Below are positions 1 to 11,600 of a DNA stretch of 64,000 bases, one piece after another. This DNA comes from Fragilaria crotonensis (Eukaryota; Bacillariophyta; Fragilariophyceae; Fragilariales; Fragilariaceae), in assembly GCA_022925895.1 (NCBI GenBank), contig JAKSYS010000210.1:24347-88346 (forward strand), written 5' to 3'. The position numbers and the translations under genes were made by a program. The notes beneath the pieces were generated by a model. It had not been told where the DNA came from and did not search any database. It saw nothing but the letters and a program-made list of their open reading frames with translations. How positions within the stretch are numbered: the first letter of the stretch is position 1; each line of letters starts with the position of its first letter.

Positions 1-188
1 TTGATCACTACTCTAGTAGAGAAGTAATTGTGCACTCGTCTGCAATGAAAGATCCTCGTGAACACCAAGTATTCTCGGATATCTAGCACGTATGCTTATA
101 TTCACGTCAAATTTAGGCGCTTTGACAGGTTCGAATTTAGGCGCCCATGCCCATTTTGGTAGGCGGGCGCCTAAAAAACCCACCCCTG
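1..188. mobile_element. Possible terminus of a hAT-like transposon, left part outside window
   Basis: Read on the minus strand from position 188, the sequence begins CAGGGGTGGG followed by a T-run and TAGGCGCCC. A CAGGGGTGGG start is typical of hAT terminal inverted repeats. Subterminal GGCGCCTAAA motifs recur in both orientations (around 109-118, 136-146 and 165-175), as expected of transposase-binding repeats. No transposase coding is visible, and the other end would lie before position 1. The 8 bp after the end (189-196, GTCATATC) would be one target-site copy. Family membership is inferred from the terminus alone. Confidence 0.3.
136..175. repeat. Perfect 11-bp inverted repeat (hairpin)
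   Basis: TTTAGGCGCCC at 136-146 pairs perfectly with GGGCGCCTAAA at 165-175 across an 18-base loop. It lies inside the proposed hAT-like end and is probably a subterminal repeat of that element rather than an RNA terminator. Confidence 0.6.
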
Positions 189-572
189 GTCATATCGTCA
201 TATCTCGTTAGTACTGTAGTCTATTATCTGAAGGACTTAAGACCTAAGAGATCTTGACTACTGGAGTACTGTAGGACCTGTTTTTATTATACTGGTACTG
301 TCGATAGGACAAACCAACCGCTTTCACAGAAATGCCAGATTTTTCTCGATCACAGGAACATTTTTGACATTCATTTTTCCGTTACTGAAGTCTGTGGTAC
401 GTTCTGGAGTACCCGTACATTGTACAAGTACTTCAGTACCCAGTAGGCCGAGGATGAGGTTAAATCTTGATTGACTATTTTGTAGATTTCGCCCATTGTT
501 CAATTGTTTTGTTCATTTTTTCTTCCTACCTTCCAGTTCCAGCCTACTGTACCGATAGTATCATACATGCTA

Positions 573-1161
573 CCACATAAAAAGTGCCTGGAGCCGTTAC
601 TTTCACCCCGTTGTGGACTAAAGATATCTTGCTCAAAATTGCTTTGATTTCAATTCTGTTTGCTTACAAATGCTGTGTAATGTTCTTGGCTATCCAGAAC
701 ATTAATCATACGTTTACCAGAGCAAGAATTGATGAAGTTGTCGCTGAACTTGGGACGCTAATTTTAGAATTTAACAGCTCCAGGCACTTCATTTAAATGT
801 ATACATACCTGAAGACATTTTTTGGGCATCGGTTGAGATTTTTCACCCCATTTGACTATGATTTTTGTACGTGTTTTCTACTGCTACAGAGTTTTCCCTA
901 TTGGTGGTACGCGATCAATGGGGTGAAATCTGAGGAGAAAAATTGCCACCCCTCAACTTCCTGTGAGCTTTACAACCCAGTCTACAAATTGGTTTCTTCA
1001 CTGCTCCAGACAACATTGTTATATTGTATATCAGAGATCAACTCTTCCATAGCAAGTGCTATCAATTTCTTGAAATTGAGTGACTTCTTTGTAGGAGGAG
1101 GCGAAAAACCCCCGTCTAACGGCTCCAGCGGTCGAAACGGCTCCAGGCACTTTTTATGTGG
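573..1161. mobile_element. MITE-like element with 26-bp perfect TIRs and TA target duplication
   Basis: The ends are exact inverted repeats. Position 573 reads CCACATAAAAAGTGCC and continues identically to 598; its reverse complement is at 1136-1161. Each end is flanked by TA (571-572 and 1162-1163), the target duplication of Tc1/mariner-type transposons. The 589 bp interior has no transposase frame. It contains a partial third copy of the end (about 774-789) and an inner inverted pair (TTTCACCCCAT around 841 against its complement around 918-930), so it resembles a foldback MITE. An element at 45962-46642 shares the first 11 terminal bases and the TA duplication. Confidence 0.7.
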
Positions 1162-1444
1162 TACAGGTATGAAGGTATGAACAATCCGTACGCCTTGAGA
1201 CTTGGGACTGGAACAGTATGCAGAATGCTGTGTCCTTACCATCCTTACACGTGCTACAAGTACGAGTACCCAAACCCATGGGTACGGGTGGTTTTGGATG
1301 ACGATATCTGGGTCTGGGTGTACCGGCAAATCATACAAAAATGACAGTAGATGTTTGCTAGGTATCTAGTAGTCCGCCTCTCCAGTACTAACTACTGTTA
1401 CTCTTTGGGTAGGTCTTGGTGTATCGAATGTTCAGATGGTTTGG

Positions 1445-1724
1445 GCACTACTTCACGAGCATCGTTACGGGTTAAATGCCCAGGATTATTCCTACAGAAT
1501 TTATGACTACGATATTAAGTTTCGGATACAAGTAGGATTGTTGTTTCGGCGACATTTAGACGATAGTGAGTGCGACACGTCGCGACAATCCAGCACAATC
1601 GGTCGAACCAGCTCGTCAGTTCGTGATTGGAAATGTTGAAATACATGGGAATGAGCAAGTGGAACGTGACTGCAGTACTGATTCACTAAACTCGTCGTAC
1701 ATACAAGTACAGTTGTACTTGTAG
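1445..1724 (+). repeat. Direct repeat, copy 1
   Basis: This segment (ACGAGCATCGTTACGG, GTAAATGCCCAG, CGACAATCCAGCACAATCGG, AATACATGGGAATGAGCAAG, ACAAGTACAGTTGTACT, in order) recurs in the same order and orientation at 1739-2001 with small indels and substitutions. It is a local tandem duplication about 295 bp apart. No coding function is apparent. Confidence 0.8.
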
Positions 1725-1738
1725 TCCGATTGCACCAA

Positions 1739-2001
1739 CACTCATTCACGAGCATCGTTAGGGTAAATGCCCAGTTATTCCTACATGTATCTCTTCCTCT
1801 GCTTAAATTTAAGTCTGGATGGTCTGGAGTCTGGAGACATTTAGACCCAGTGCGACCCGTGCGACAATCCAGCACAATCGGTTAGGGTGGAGCTCGTCCA
1901 GTTCGTGATTGATGGGTGAAATACATGGGAATGAGCAAGTCAACAAAACTGCAGTACTGATTGCTAAACTCGTCGTACAACAAGTACAGTTGTACTGGGT
2001 A
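1739..2001 (+). repeat. Direct repeat, copy 2
   Basis: This is the second copy of the segment at 1445-1724, with the same blocks in the same order. Differences include a short extra TCTGGATGGTCTGGAG stretch and several single-base gaps. The divergence suggests the duplication is not very recent. Confidence 0.8.
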
Positions 2002-2251
2002 GTGGGTTGGGTTGGTCTTAGTTCGTACACTGTGCGGGTTTGGGCTGGTACTTCCGTGCGTAGCGTACGTAGGTACCCTGGGTTTGATGTTTTCAAAAAT
2101 TCCCGTCTCTGTCTGGAGTCTGCATTCTGCAGTCATGGACAACGGGTTCTCGGTCATAATAAAACTATGCTGCCAACCTGACAGATACTTCGCGGAAGTG
2201 TAACAAAGGAAAAGGCATCTACCACCACGGGAAAAATTTCAAGCCATTAGG

Positions 2252-4042
2252 ATGTCAGTGAGATTGCTCTTTGCGGCTATCTTGGCTGCCTCGTTCCTGT
2301 CAAAAGCTGGGGGTGAGGCTACCGAGGAAGTTTCGTGTGGTCTTTAGTTGGCGTTCTCCGAGGTGTTTGGTCGGCTGGGCGTTTTTACTCGCAATGAACT
2401 CGAAAAGGGAACGATACTGAACGCTCAAGACATTGTTGTGCCTCTGATTGAAGACGAAGGCCCTCTGTGGGACGATAATCGATGGTCTCACCTACTTGGT
2501 TACGTTGAGTGGGAAGGCCGAGCAGTCCGCGCTCTGTTCTCGGGAACTGGTGGCGCAATAAACGTCCATTCGACATTGCACAATGTAGAACCTGTTCTGG
2601 TGGCAGATCACGAGCAGAACTCCGGTTTGCATCGAAATAAAGATGCCGGAGCTGGTGCTTTTTCATACCAGGTCATGCAGTACATCGTCACGTCGTCGAT
2701 ACCCGCCGGCGGGCAAGTATTGTTGCAAAATGTCGATTCCCGTCAAACAATCACGGATGCCGACTATGAGATCATGGACGCGGCCGTGGAAACAGTGGAC
2801 AAAATGCTTGCGGATGTTCCAGAGAGTCACAAGGATGTATTCCTCCGTCATATTCTGAAGTTTGCGCGTTCGGGTATGATGGCTTCCTTTTCCGACACGT
2901 TTCCGGCCACTCCAGTTCAATTTCAGAGGGCAAAGGATTTTGGTGTTGCAAAGTCTTGGACGTATGATGACTCAAACGTTTCTCCCACATGGCTAAACGA
3001 AAATGGGAAATGTTTGGATAACCTGCAGTCTGCCGCCTCTACCATTGACCAAGCCGGTCGTGGCGCTTTCGCAAGCAGAGCACTCAATGAGGGCGCGGTT
3101 GTTGTTCCTGCCCCAGTCATTCCGATTTCGCGATTCAACTTGGAGAAGTTTGAAGATGATGAGCACCAATTACTCCGCAACTATTGTTACGGCCACTTTG
3201 CTTCATCCCTTTTACTTTGTCCTTATGGATCCCCAGCTTCTTATGTCAACCACGCAGGAGACAGTCGAGCCAATGTCAAAATGGTGTGGTCGACAACATT
3301 GGACTCCAAACACGAAATTTGGTCCAACAAGTCTGTTTCTGAGATATTAAAACATCCAGAGCCTGGATTGGTGTTCGATCTTGTTGCCACCAGGAATATT
3401 GCTGAAGGTGAGGAAATTCTCCTTGACTACGGCGACAGTTGGGATGAGGATTGGAAGCGTCATGTGGAATGGTGGGAACCATCGATAGATGCTCAAACCT
3501 ACCAATCTGCGGCGCAATTGAATCAATTGCTCAATTCATCCCAAATCAGGACAGATGCCGAGCAATCATCCGATCCGTACCCTCAGAATGTCTTGGTGGC
3601 TGCGAGATATTATATCGACAGGAGTGCCAAGCCCAAGACAGAGGAGAGACGTGATCGAGTTACAATCAAGACCTTTGCGTGGGAGGCGCCGCAAGGCAGC
3701 ACATCAGCGTTGGTGCGTGGCGTGCATGCGGTGCATGTAGTGCAACGAAAACGCGGAATCTTTGGTGGCGAATCTTACGTTATTGAGTTGTTGAACCACC
3801 CTCTGGCACTTAGTGGGGACCCGCAGTACATCAAGAAGACGGAACGAATTATTGTGACCGGAGTTCCTCGTGAGGTGCTTCATTTTGTGGACGCTCCGTA
3901 CAGTTCGGATCACCATTTGGATAACGCTTTCCGATGTGAGATCCAAATTCCGGAAGAAATATTCCCAGCAGCATGGGCGGATTTGATGGATGGTGGAGAC
4001 CTCCACGCAGCGTACGATGAGCCCGAGGAAGAAGAATTATAA
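2252..4042 (+). CDS. SET-domain protein with N-terminal signal peptide; in-frame TAG at codon 32
   Basis: Predicted lysine methyltransferase-type SET protein of about 596 residues. The frame opens at an ATG (2252) giving MSVRLLFAAILAASFLSKAG, a good signal peptide, then EATEEVSCGL, a TAG stop (2345-2347) and LAFSEVFGRLGVFTRNELEK in the same frame. The rest is open to 4042. SET signatures are a G-x-G-x-F-type start (GRLGVF, and again GRGAFASRAL near residue 270), the SYVNHAG-type asparagine/histidine motif (about residue 330) and GEEILLDYGDSW (about 390). Related proteins read CGLYLA where this has CGL-stop-LA, so the stop replaces a tyrosine codon. A nonsense allele, a base error and readthrough all remain possible. 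An ER-directed SET protein suggests a non-histone substrate (inference). It is convergent with the HAD gene, 24 bp away. Confidence 0.75.
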
Positions 4043-4066
4043 GACGTTCTACATTGTTACATTTGG

Positions 4067-4912
4067 CTACTTCGCGGAGAACGTGGTTTGTGGCAACAAC
4101 GCGCGCAAGCTCTCTATAGTATCACAGACATAGTCGAACGGTGCCGCTCGGACCTTCGCTTCGGCATGAGATCCCCACAACACACCAATGGCAGTCATGC
4201 CTGCACTTTTTGCCGCTGCGCCATCACTGGGACTGTCGCCAATGTATACGCAACTCGCCGGGTCGACACCATTCATGTCTTGACAAACAACCAGCAATCC
4301 ATCGGGATGTGGCTTTGGTTTAGGGACATCATCAGCTCCTCGAATCGAGGAGAATCGATTGTAAATTGCTCCATCCTCGGCACTGTTGACCCGGAGCACG
4401 GCGTGGGCGTATTGATGTGCTGCGTTCGTGAGCGCACCTACCTGAACGTGCTCGGGTATGTCAAATATCATCTCGTGAACGCCGGGATAGAACTGTGCTG
4501 TTTCCATTGAGACCAGACCTATGTATAGATCATCGAATTCTTTCGCCAATCGTGAACTGACGACTTCGTAGTCGGCGTCCCCAGGAAATACTCCAGCGTG
4601 TCGAGCCATTCTCTCTGGAGTGGCATAGATCGTGCATTCATGGTACATGTCCTCGGTAATGTCATCTATTTGATTGTTTTTCAAGACTACCCTGGTAGCA
4701 TCAAAGCCAAGTTTGAACGAGTCAGCCAAAGTCCCATCAATGTCAAAGATGACGGCCTTGTAGTCGACAAAAGGGACCTTCCTCCCTTCGTGGAGTGCAG
4801 TGGCAACTGTCTCGCAACGACCGTGTGGCATGACAACGAACGCGTGATTTGGTAGACACAATGCTAAAAGCACGAAAGGGATGAAACGAAGCGTTTCACT
4901 AATCGATCTCAT
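4067..4912 (-). CDS. HAD-superfamily phosphatase, probably plastid-targeted
   Basis: This 281-residue, intronless protein carries all four HAD motifs: I, VIFDIDGTLADS (nucleophile Asp, about residues 54-65); II, the Thr of GALTNAA; III, the Lys of VPKPKPHPD; IV, YIGDSPSDG. The helical cap between motifs I and II resembles phosphoglycolate phosphatase and beta-phosphoglucomutase types. Residues 1-25 (MRSISETLRFIPFVLLALCL, then PNHAFVV) form a signal peptide ending in an A-F junction, the signature for import into a four-membrane red-lineage plastid. A 2-phosphoglycolate phosphatase of photorespiration is an attractive guess, but the substrate cannot be read from sequence. It is divergent from the glucan synthase gene across a GTAC-rich spacer. 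Confidence 0.85.
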   Translation of the reverse strand: MRSISETLRFIPFVLLALCLPNHAFVVMPHGRCETVATALHEGRKVPFVDYKAVIFDIDGTLADSFKLGFDATRVVLKNNQIDDITEDMYHECTIYATPERMARHAGVFPGDADYEVVSSRLAKEFDDLYIGLVSMETAQFYPGVHEMIFDIPEHVQVGALTNAAHQYAHAVLRVNSAEDGAIYNRFSSIRGADDVPKPKPHPDGLLVVCQDMNGVDPASCVYIGDSPSDGAAAKSAGMTAIGVLWGSHAEAKVRAAPFDYVCDTIESLRALLPQTTFSAK

Positions 4913-5634
4913 GCCCCGCTTCTTCTACCGTAGTTCCTTAGAGGTGAATGTGCAAGGAGCAAGGGAACACAGCTTACCAATTGGCATTTGGCATGCGCCT
5001 CGCCCTCCGTCGTCAGTCGTCAGTTCTCCTGTGAGAGAAAAATGGACTGAATCTGCAGAATGTGAGTGTACAGTACAAGTACACGAGTACCTGGTAGCCG
5101 ATTCCACTTCTGTCTGTCGGGTGTCGGGTGTGACAGAAGCAATGAGTGTCTAGAGTAGAAAGTACAAGTACAAGTACTGTACAAAGTACAAACCATGTAC
5201 TCGGAGTACATATACGAGGTACACTGCTGTACTTGAATACTGGATCTGATGAAAATGGAAACCGTTGTGGAAGATGCGATCTACGCGTCAACATCACTCG
5301 TAACTCGTAACGCACGAACAGCTGAAGTACGCGTACGTACGAGTAAAAGGGATCGAGTGGGTACCCCACGTCTATGTACTGGCGAAGTGACAACCCGACT
5401 GGTGTCGACAAACCATTTTATGAAGTGGATCCATCTGGCCACTCGAAAACTAAGCTGGCGACCGAAGCAGGGAGAACGTTTATCCTACTACATTAGCACT
5501 CTTGATCAACAACGCCGCCCCTGCGGTATCTATTGCATCGCGTCTTTCTATTCACTCGGTCCTAGTCTCAGGTCTCAGTCAGATCGCAGCGAGCCTGACC
5601 GGTCGGAGCGCAGATTCGCCGTTTTGCTGAAAAC
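4913..5634. other. Divergent promoter spacer, GTAC-rich
   Basis: Shared upstream region of the HAD gene (-) and the glucan synthase gene (+). It contains no supported gene. I count 13 GTAC tetramers in 5041-5240, including the run AGTACAAGTACAAGTACTGT at 5160-5179; about one would be expected by chance. More occur at about 5325-5360. Confidence 0.7.
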
Positions 5635-8600
5635 ATGATACCCATTACTGTTGACTCGATCTTCGATGTCATCTACCCCCTGAGTCGGCTGCTTGTCACT
5701 GGTTTCATCATTTGGTATGCCAGTGGATGCACAAGGTATGTCAACTCACGCTACTGTACTACCATTCTAGTCTATTTATACTGAGATTTGTCTAACGCAC
5801 TTGCTTGTTTCGCAGCCAACAGCGGCTTTTTTCGGGTTTCCTAACTGCCGTTGTGTCTGGGTTTCTGACCTTTACATTCCTAGAACCTCTGTTCTTCCCA
5901 GTTGGGTTGGAAGTTGCGATTGTAGCACTATATATCCTCTCCATCAATGCTGCCTTCGTAGGCATGTCCCTTGGTGTCCTATTGCCGTTGATTTTTCCAG
6001 GACTCTGTTTTGGTGTTGCTGTGTCCCTCTTTGCTGGCTGTCTTATGACCATGTCAAACCCACTTTACTTTCCGGTAGCCAGTGCAGCTCTTGGCGTCGT
6101 TGGCGCCATCTTGTCAGCTCGGTACGTTCCCAGTGACGTATGATCACGGTCGCTGTCTTGCTTCCTCTACAAGCTGGCCTAATGTTGCATTGTTCACAGC
6201 TGGAGTCTGTCGGTGATGCTCGCACTAGCCACTATCCTTGTCGGAGGTGGCGTAGCGTCGACTTTCGTTGTCAAGTCGTTCTCAGCTTACTTGATGGACG
6301 TTGCTCGTGGTTACCAGTTCCATCCTTCGGAAACAACTGGATTTGAGGACTTCGACTTGTCAATCTCCACTGAGATTCTTCTTGGCTTGGTCTGGACAGC
6401 ATCGTCTGTGTTGGTTGCCGCATGTCTGGTTTATCGCGATGGCAGCTTTCGCAATCTCAACTTCTTCTCCCTGTTCCGTTCCAATTACACGGCCGTCCCT
6501 ACCACGGAGGAGGCAGGTCCTCAGCCGAAGGCCAAGATTGCCCATCTACCTTCTTTCCGCGATCCTCCTGCTAACGCCACGGATGCCTACAATGTCTTTG
6601 ATCCTGCAGATTTGCCTCCCAGGCTTGCCGAATATGCTAACATGGTGTATTCGGCTTGCGAAGATCTTGGGAACTTTTTCGGTTTCCAAGATTCGTCTGT
6701 CCGCAACCAAGCTGAACACTTATTGATCCTGTTGAGTAACAATCGTCGTTACATGAGCAGTCACATCCTTCCGGTTTCTGTCCAACCTCCCAGTCCCATT
6801 CACGCACTTCATGCCAAGGTCTTCTCGAACTACATGAAGTGGTGCCGCGCCATGTCGGTTCCTCCTAACTTTTCCAAGATGAATACCTCCATGTCGGCTC
6901 CACCAGCCGTCGGTAGTCGAGTTGTGGATTTGGTTCTGTGGTTCTGTATTTGGGGCGAGGCGCGAACCTTCGACACATGCCCGAGTGCTTGTGGTTCTTG
7001 TATCACAAGATGATGGAGGAGTACACACGAAGCGGGGATACAGCCAGACCCGCAGTCTCTACGCCGGCCACTACCTCGATAATGTGGTTGGACCTCTCTA
7101 CGAAGTTGTTGCAAAGGTACGTCATGCGTGGCCATAATTTATCAATGTTCTGCGTGATTCCTCTGACTCTCTTGCTATCTTCTATCCCAGAATATGAGCT
7201 CCAAGTCTGACCACGTCGACAGGCGTAACTACGACGATTTCAACGAGTTCTTCTGGTCGCGAAACTGCTTGAAGTTCAGATACTCGTCAGAAATCATTGC
7301 AGAGGATGGCTCTGACGTTGAGGCAATCAGCATCCTATCTGGTCCGCTTCCTGGCGAGTCACTGCAAGGGATTGCCGATGGTCTTGCGAACGCCCCAAAG
7401 ACTTTTCTTGAGAAACGTTCATGGTTGCGTGGGGTGCTTGCACTACACCGTCTGCTGGAATGGCACATAGTTACATTCTACCTCCTCAGTCATCGCCTTC
7501 TCTCGAGAACTAATCTGGGGCTGGGTCTACTCTCTACAGCTTGCGAGTGGAGTCTTCTGGATTTTCAATGCTCTTCATTTGACCTGGAACCTTCTTGAAG
7601 TCTGGGGTTCCTACCAGAATTCAGCTCACTGGCACTTCTGTTTGTGGCTCCATCTTTACTTTGGTTGCACGCTTTTTGATTCTTGTCTATCAAAGTCTGT
7701 ACTTGATGTGGGCTTTCTCGCCTCAAAAGGGAGTCTATCTTGGCATCGAAGCTGATTCAACGTTTTGGTGGTGGCAGTACATTTGGCTATCACTTCTCTG
7801 TATGATTCCATACTTCGTGGAATGCGTTTTCCAGATCTGGCCAGCACTTTCCACTAGACTGTTCACCAGTCAAAATGATTACATCCAGTCGTTCATGAAT
7901 ATTCTGTACCCACTCAGCCGCTTGTATGTCGGAAAGGAAGTCCACGAATCGTTCCAGCACGCCGCTGTGTACATCTTCTTTTGGATAACGCTGATCACGT
8001 GGAAGCTATTCTTCTCGTATGTGTTCGAGGTGTATTCGATGGTCCTGCCATCCCTTCAGCTGACCGACGATTACCTCAATTACCCAAATCAAAGTTTCGC
8101 GAAAATGATGCTCCTATTAACAATGCGCTGGCTTCCACAGTTCCTTGTGTATCTGATCGATATGAGCATTTGGTACGCTGCCTGGCAAGCATTTGCAGGG
8201 ACAGCCGTTGGATTCTCTGACCATCTTGGAGATGTGCGGTCTATTGATGACATTCGCAAGAACTTTGGACGCGCGCCAGAAAACTTCTGCAAGAAGTTAC
8301 TCTCTCCTGATGCCGGAAGCCGCCGTGGATCGTCGGCTAGCTTTTTGGGAGGTACTAGCACGCAAAGTTTGCCACACGTTGGCGAGGGTTCGTCGTTGCT
8401 GGGTAGCGATCCCCATAAGCTTCAGAGCTATGTCAACAGGTTGCTCGACGTGCGTATCCAAAAATGGGTCATGTTCAGTGCAGCCTGGAACGAGATTATT
8501 GACCACTTCCGCGATGAGGACATTGTATCAAACACAGAAAGCGACAACTTAAAATTCAGTCGATTCGATGGGTTTAGCCAAGCAATATACTTGCCAGTTT

Positions 8601-11600
8601 TCCAGACTGCGGGGGTCATCGAGAATGTTATGGCAGAACTTGAACGACCTTCGGATGAGTATAGATGCTCAAAGACCGGCGTTGTGAAGGACGATATTTT
8701 CTTCAAGCCCATCACTGAGAACGTGATTATGCTGACAGCAGTTTCCGAGATGTGGGAACTCGGCAGCTACCTTTTCACGCAAATGCTTGGCCCTGTTCAT
8801 GCCAAAGATATCACCTCTGTGATGGGAACCATCTTGAAATGGTCCGAAAACGGCACTCTTAGCAGCCATGTCCATTGCGAGAACATCCGCGGTGTGATGG
8901 ATAATTTCGTCGCTTTGATCAAGATCATGTCGAAGGGGCTCGGTAAGCGTAAACCGGCCGCTAAGCATCGCAGTGGCGTTAAAGCGAGAACCGTTGAAAG
9001 CAAACCTGCTGATACGAGGCGATCAGGATTCCGCCGCGTTGTCAGTGCTGGCTCCCTCACAAGCCTCGACAACGACCAACCATCAAAGACGGAGAAGAGA
9101 ACAGACCCACTCCCTGGGCTGAAAAGCAAGGAAATGATTCACGACGCGTTGAGAGACCAAGTACGCGATAAATTCAGGAACATCGCACACGCCATGAAGG
9201 GACTTGTGAAGAACACTTTGACAGACCCTGAAAGTCAAGATGTTGCAGACCGTATTACCTTCCTATTGAGCATGGAGAATGGATTCCTCTGGGATAACGC
9301 TTATGCGTCTGACCAGTTGGATGACATCTCCAAGAATGTGACGTATAAGGCGGTTCTCAAAAAGACATATGGCCTTGTCGCGTGCCACCCCGACGATGTC
9401 GAACCCAAGTCGAAGGAGGCTCGGCGTCGTTTAACATTCTTCGTGAACACTTTGTTCATGGACATGCCTGATGCTCCTTCTGTGCATGATATGTTTTCGT
9501 GGAATGTTCTCACTCCATACTATTCTGAGGATGTCACGTATGGCAAGGACGACCTAGAAAAGCGAAGCGACGCCCTCGGTGTCTCGACGCTGCTCTACCT
9601 CCAAACCCTTTATCGTTCAGACTGGAACAATTTCTTGGAGAGGATGGGCATAACCGACGAAGAAAAGATTTGGTCTAAGAAGTACGTTGATGAAACAAGG
9701 CGATGGGCTAGCATTCGTGCGCAGACGCTGTCGCGCACTGTAAATGGAATGATGTACTACGAAAAGGCGCTGCGTTTGCTAGCCAACCTTGAACGTTTAG
9801 ACGGTGACACCACGAACGACCTGATGGGTGAAAAGTTTGGCTACATTGTTTCCTGTCAAGTCTATGGAAATATGAAGAGCAATCAAGATCCAAAAGCGAC
9901 TGACATTGAGGATTTGATGCACCGTCACCCTCACATGCGTGTTGCGTACATCGATACCATACGTCTCAATCGATCAGGTTCGTCCATGTACTACTCAGTC
10001 CTTGTCAAGAGCGATGGCAATGGTGGAATTCAGGAGGTGTATCGTGTGCGCCTGCCAGGCAACCCAATCGTCGGAGAAGGCAAGCCTGAGAATCAGAATC
10101 ACGCCATGATTTTCACACGTGGAGAGTTTTGCAAACCATTGACATGAACCAGGAAGGTTATTTCGAGGAGGCCTTAAAATGAGAAATTGTCTTCAGGAGT
10201 TCGCGAAACGTGAAGGTCCTCTCCTACCACCATCCTTGGACTGCGAGAGCACATTTTCACTGGGAGCGTCAGTTCCTTGGCCAACTATATGGCTCTCAAG
10301 AAATGTCGTTTGTCACACTTGGACAGAGGGTGCTGACGCGACCACTTCATATTCGATTGCATTACGGTCATCCCGACGTTTTTGACAAACTTTTCTTCAT
10401 CACCAGGGGAGGAATTAGCAAGAGTTCCAAGGGAATTAACCTTTCGGAAGATATCTTTGCTGGATACAACAATATTCTTCGAGGTGGCGCGGTCGGTTTC
10501 AAGGAGTACCTTCAGATCGGAAAGGGCCGTGACGTCGGCATGAGCCAGATTTACAAATTCGAAGCCAAATTGAGCCAGGGTGCTGCTGAGCAAAGTCTTT
10601 CGCGAGATGTTTACAGAATGTGCAACCGCTTGGACTTTTTCCGACTCTTGTCTTTCTATTACGGAGGCATCGGACACTACCTGTCGAATGTGCTGACTAT
10701 TCTGACGGTCATCGTGGTTGTGTACTTGATGACGGTGCTAGCCATATTCGACCTCGAGAGGATCGGAGATCGTCTTATCACCCCCATGGGTACTATTCAG
10801 ATGCTGTTGGGAGGTCTCGGTCTTTTGCAGACTATTCCCCTGTTTGCCACCCTTGGCGTCGAACGCGGTTGGTGGGCAAGTATTCAGGAGATATTCTATG
10901 TCTTCGTGACTGGAGGACCACTCCATTTCATGTTCCACATTCAAACCAAAGCTACCTACATGGCTCAAACCATCTTGGTTGGGGGAGCGAAGTATCGCCC
11001 GACTGGCCGTGGTTTTGTCACTCAGCACACGCCTTTCGACGAGCAGTACCGATTCTTTGCCGCAAGCCACCTGTACCTTGGAGTGGAATTGGCCGCTTTG
11101 CTGATCCTGATGGGCATCTACACAGACGCTGGACAATACATTGGCAGAACCTGGTCCTTGTGGCTGGCTTCATCCTCATTCTTGGCCAGCCCTTTCTGGT
11201 TTAATCCTTTGACTTTCGACTGGAATGTTGTTACATCTGACTATGACATCTGGTTACGCTGGTTGAGGTGCAGCACCGGGGGTGCTTCGAAGAGTTGGGC
11301 AATGTGGTGGGTTGAAGAGAATGCCTTCTACAAGAGTATGCCACTTCCATCCAAGCTGTTTTACATCGTTAAGGCCGCCTTATTTGTTTTGATCGGTGAA
11401 GGCATACGCCGCTCAGACCTGTTCCAAGCCGACACGGCGCTGAACAAGCCAATTGTTGGAATTGGAAAAGTGCTTGGTTTTATCGTTGCGTTGGTCCTTG
11501 TGGGCCGTGTATTCACGGCAAACGAGCGAAGCCTTGCCTACCCTGTTCGACGAACCATTGGCATCATGATTTTCACGGGAATCGCTGTCGGCATTGTCAC

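Larger units (their letters stand above)
189..2251. other. Upstream spacer of the SET gene, no supported gene
   Basis: I see no supported coding region here. The stretch holds scattered GTAC palindromes (around 240-440 and 1160-1310), the TIR element at 573-1161 and a diverged direct duplication (1445-1724 and 1739-2001). The open frames are short, overlap on both strands and lack codon structure. Confidence 0.6.

Noticed and set aside
2313-2347. A 35-base GTGAGG...TTTAG segment that would remove the SET stop codon
   Set aside because: Not a multiple of three, so splicing shifts the frame; it also removes the conserved SCGL residues.
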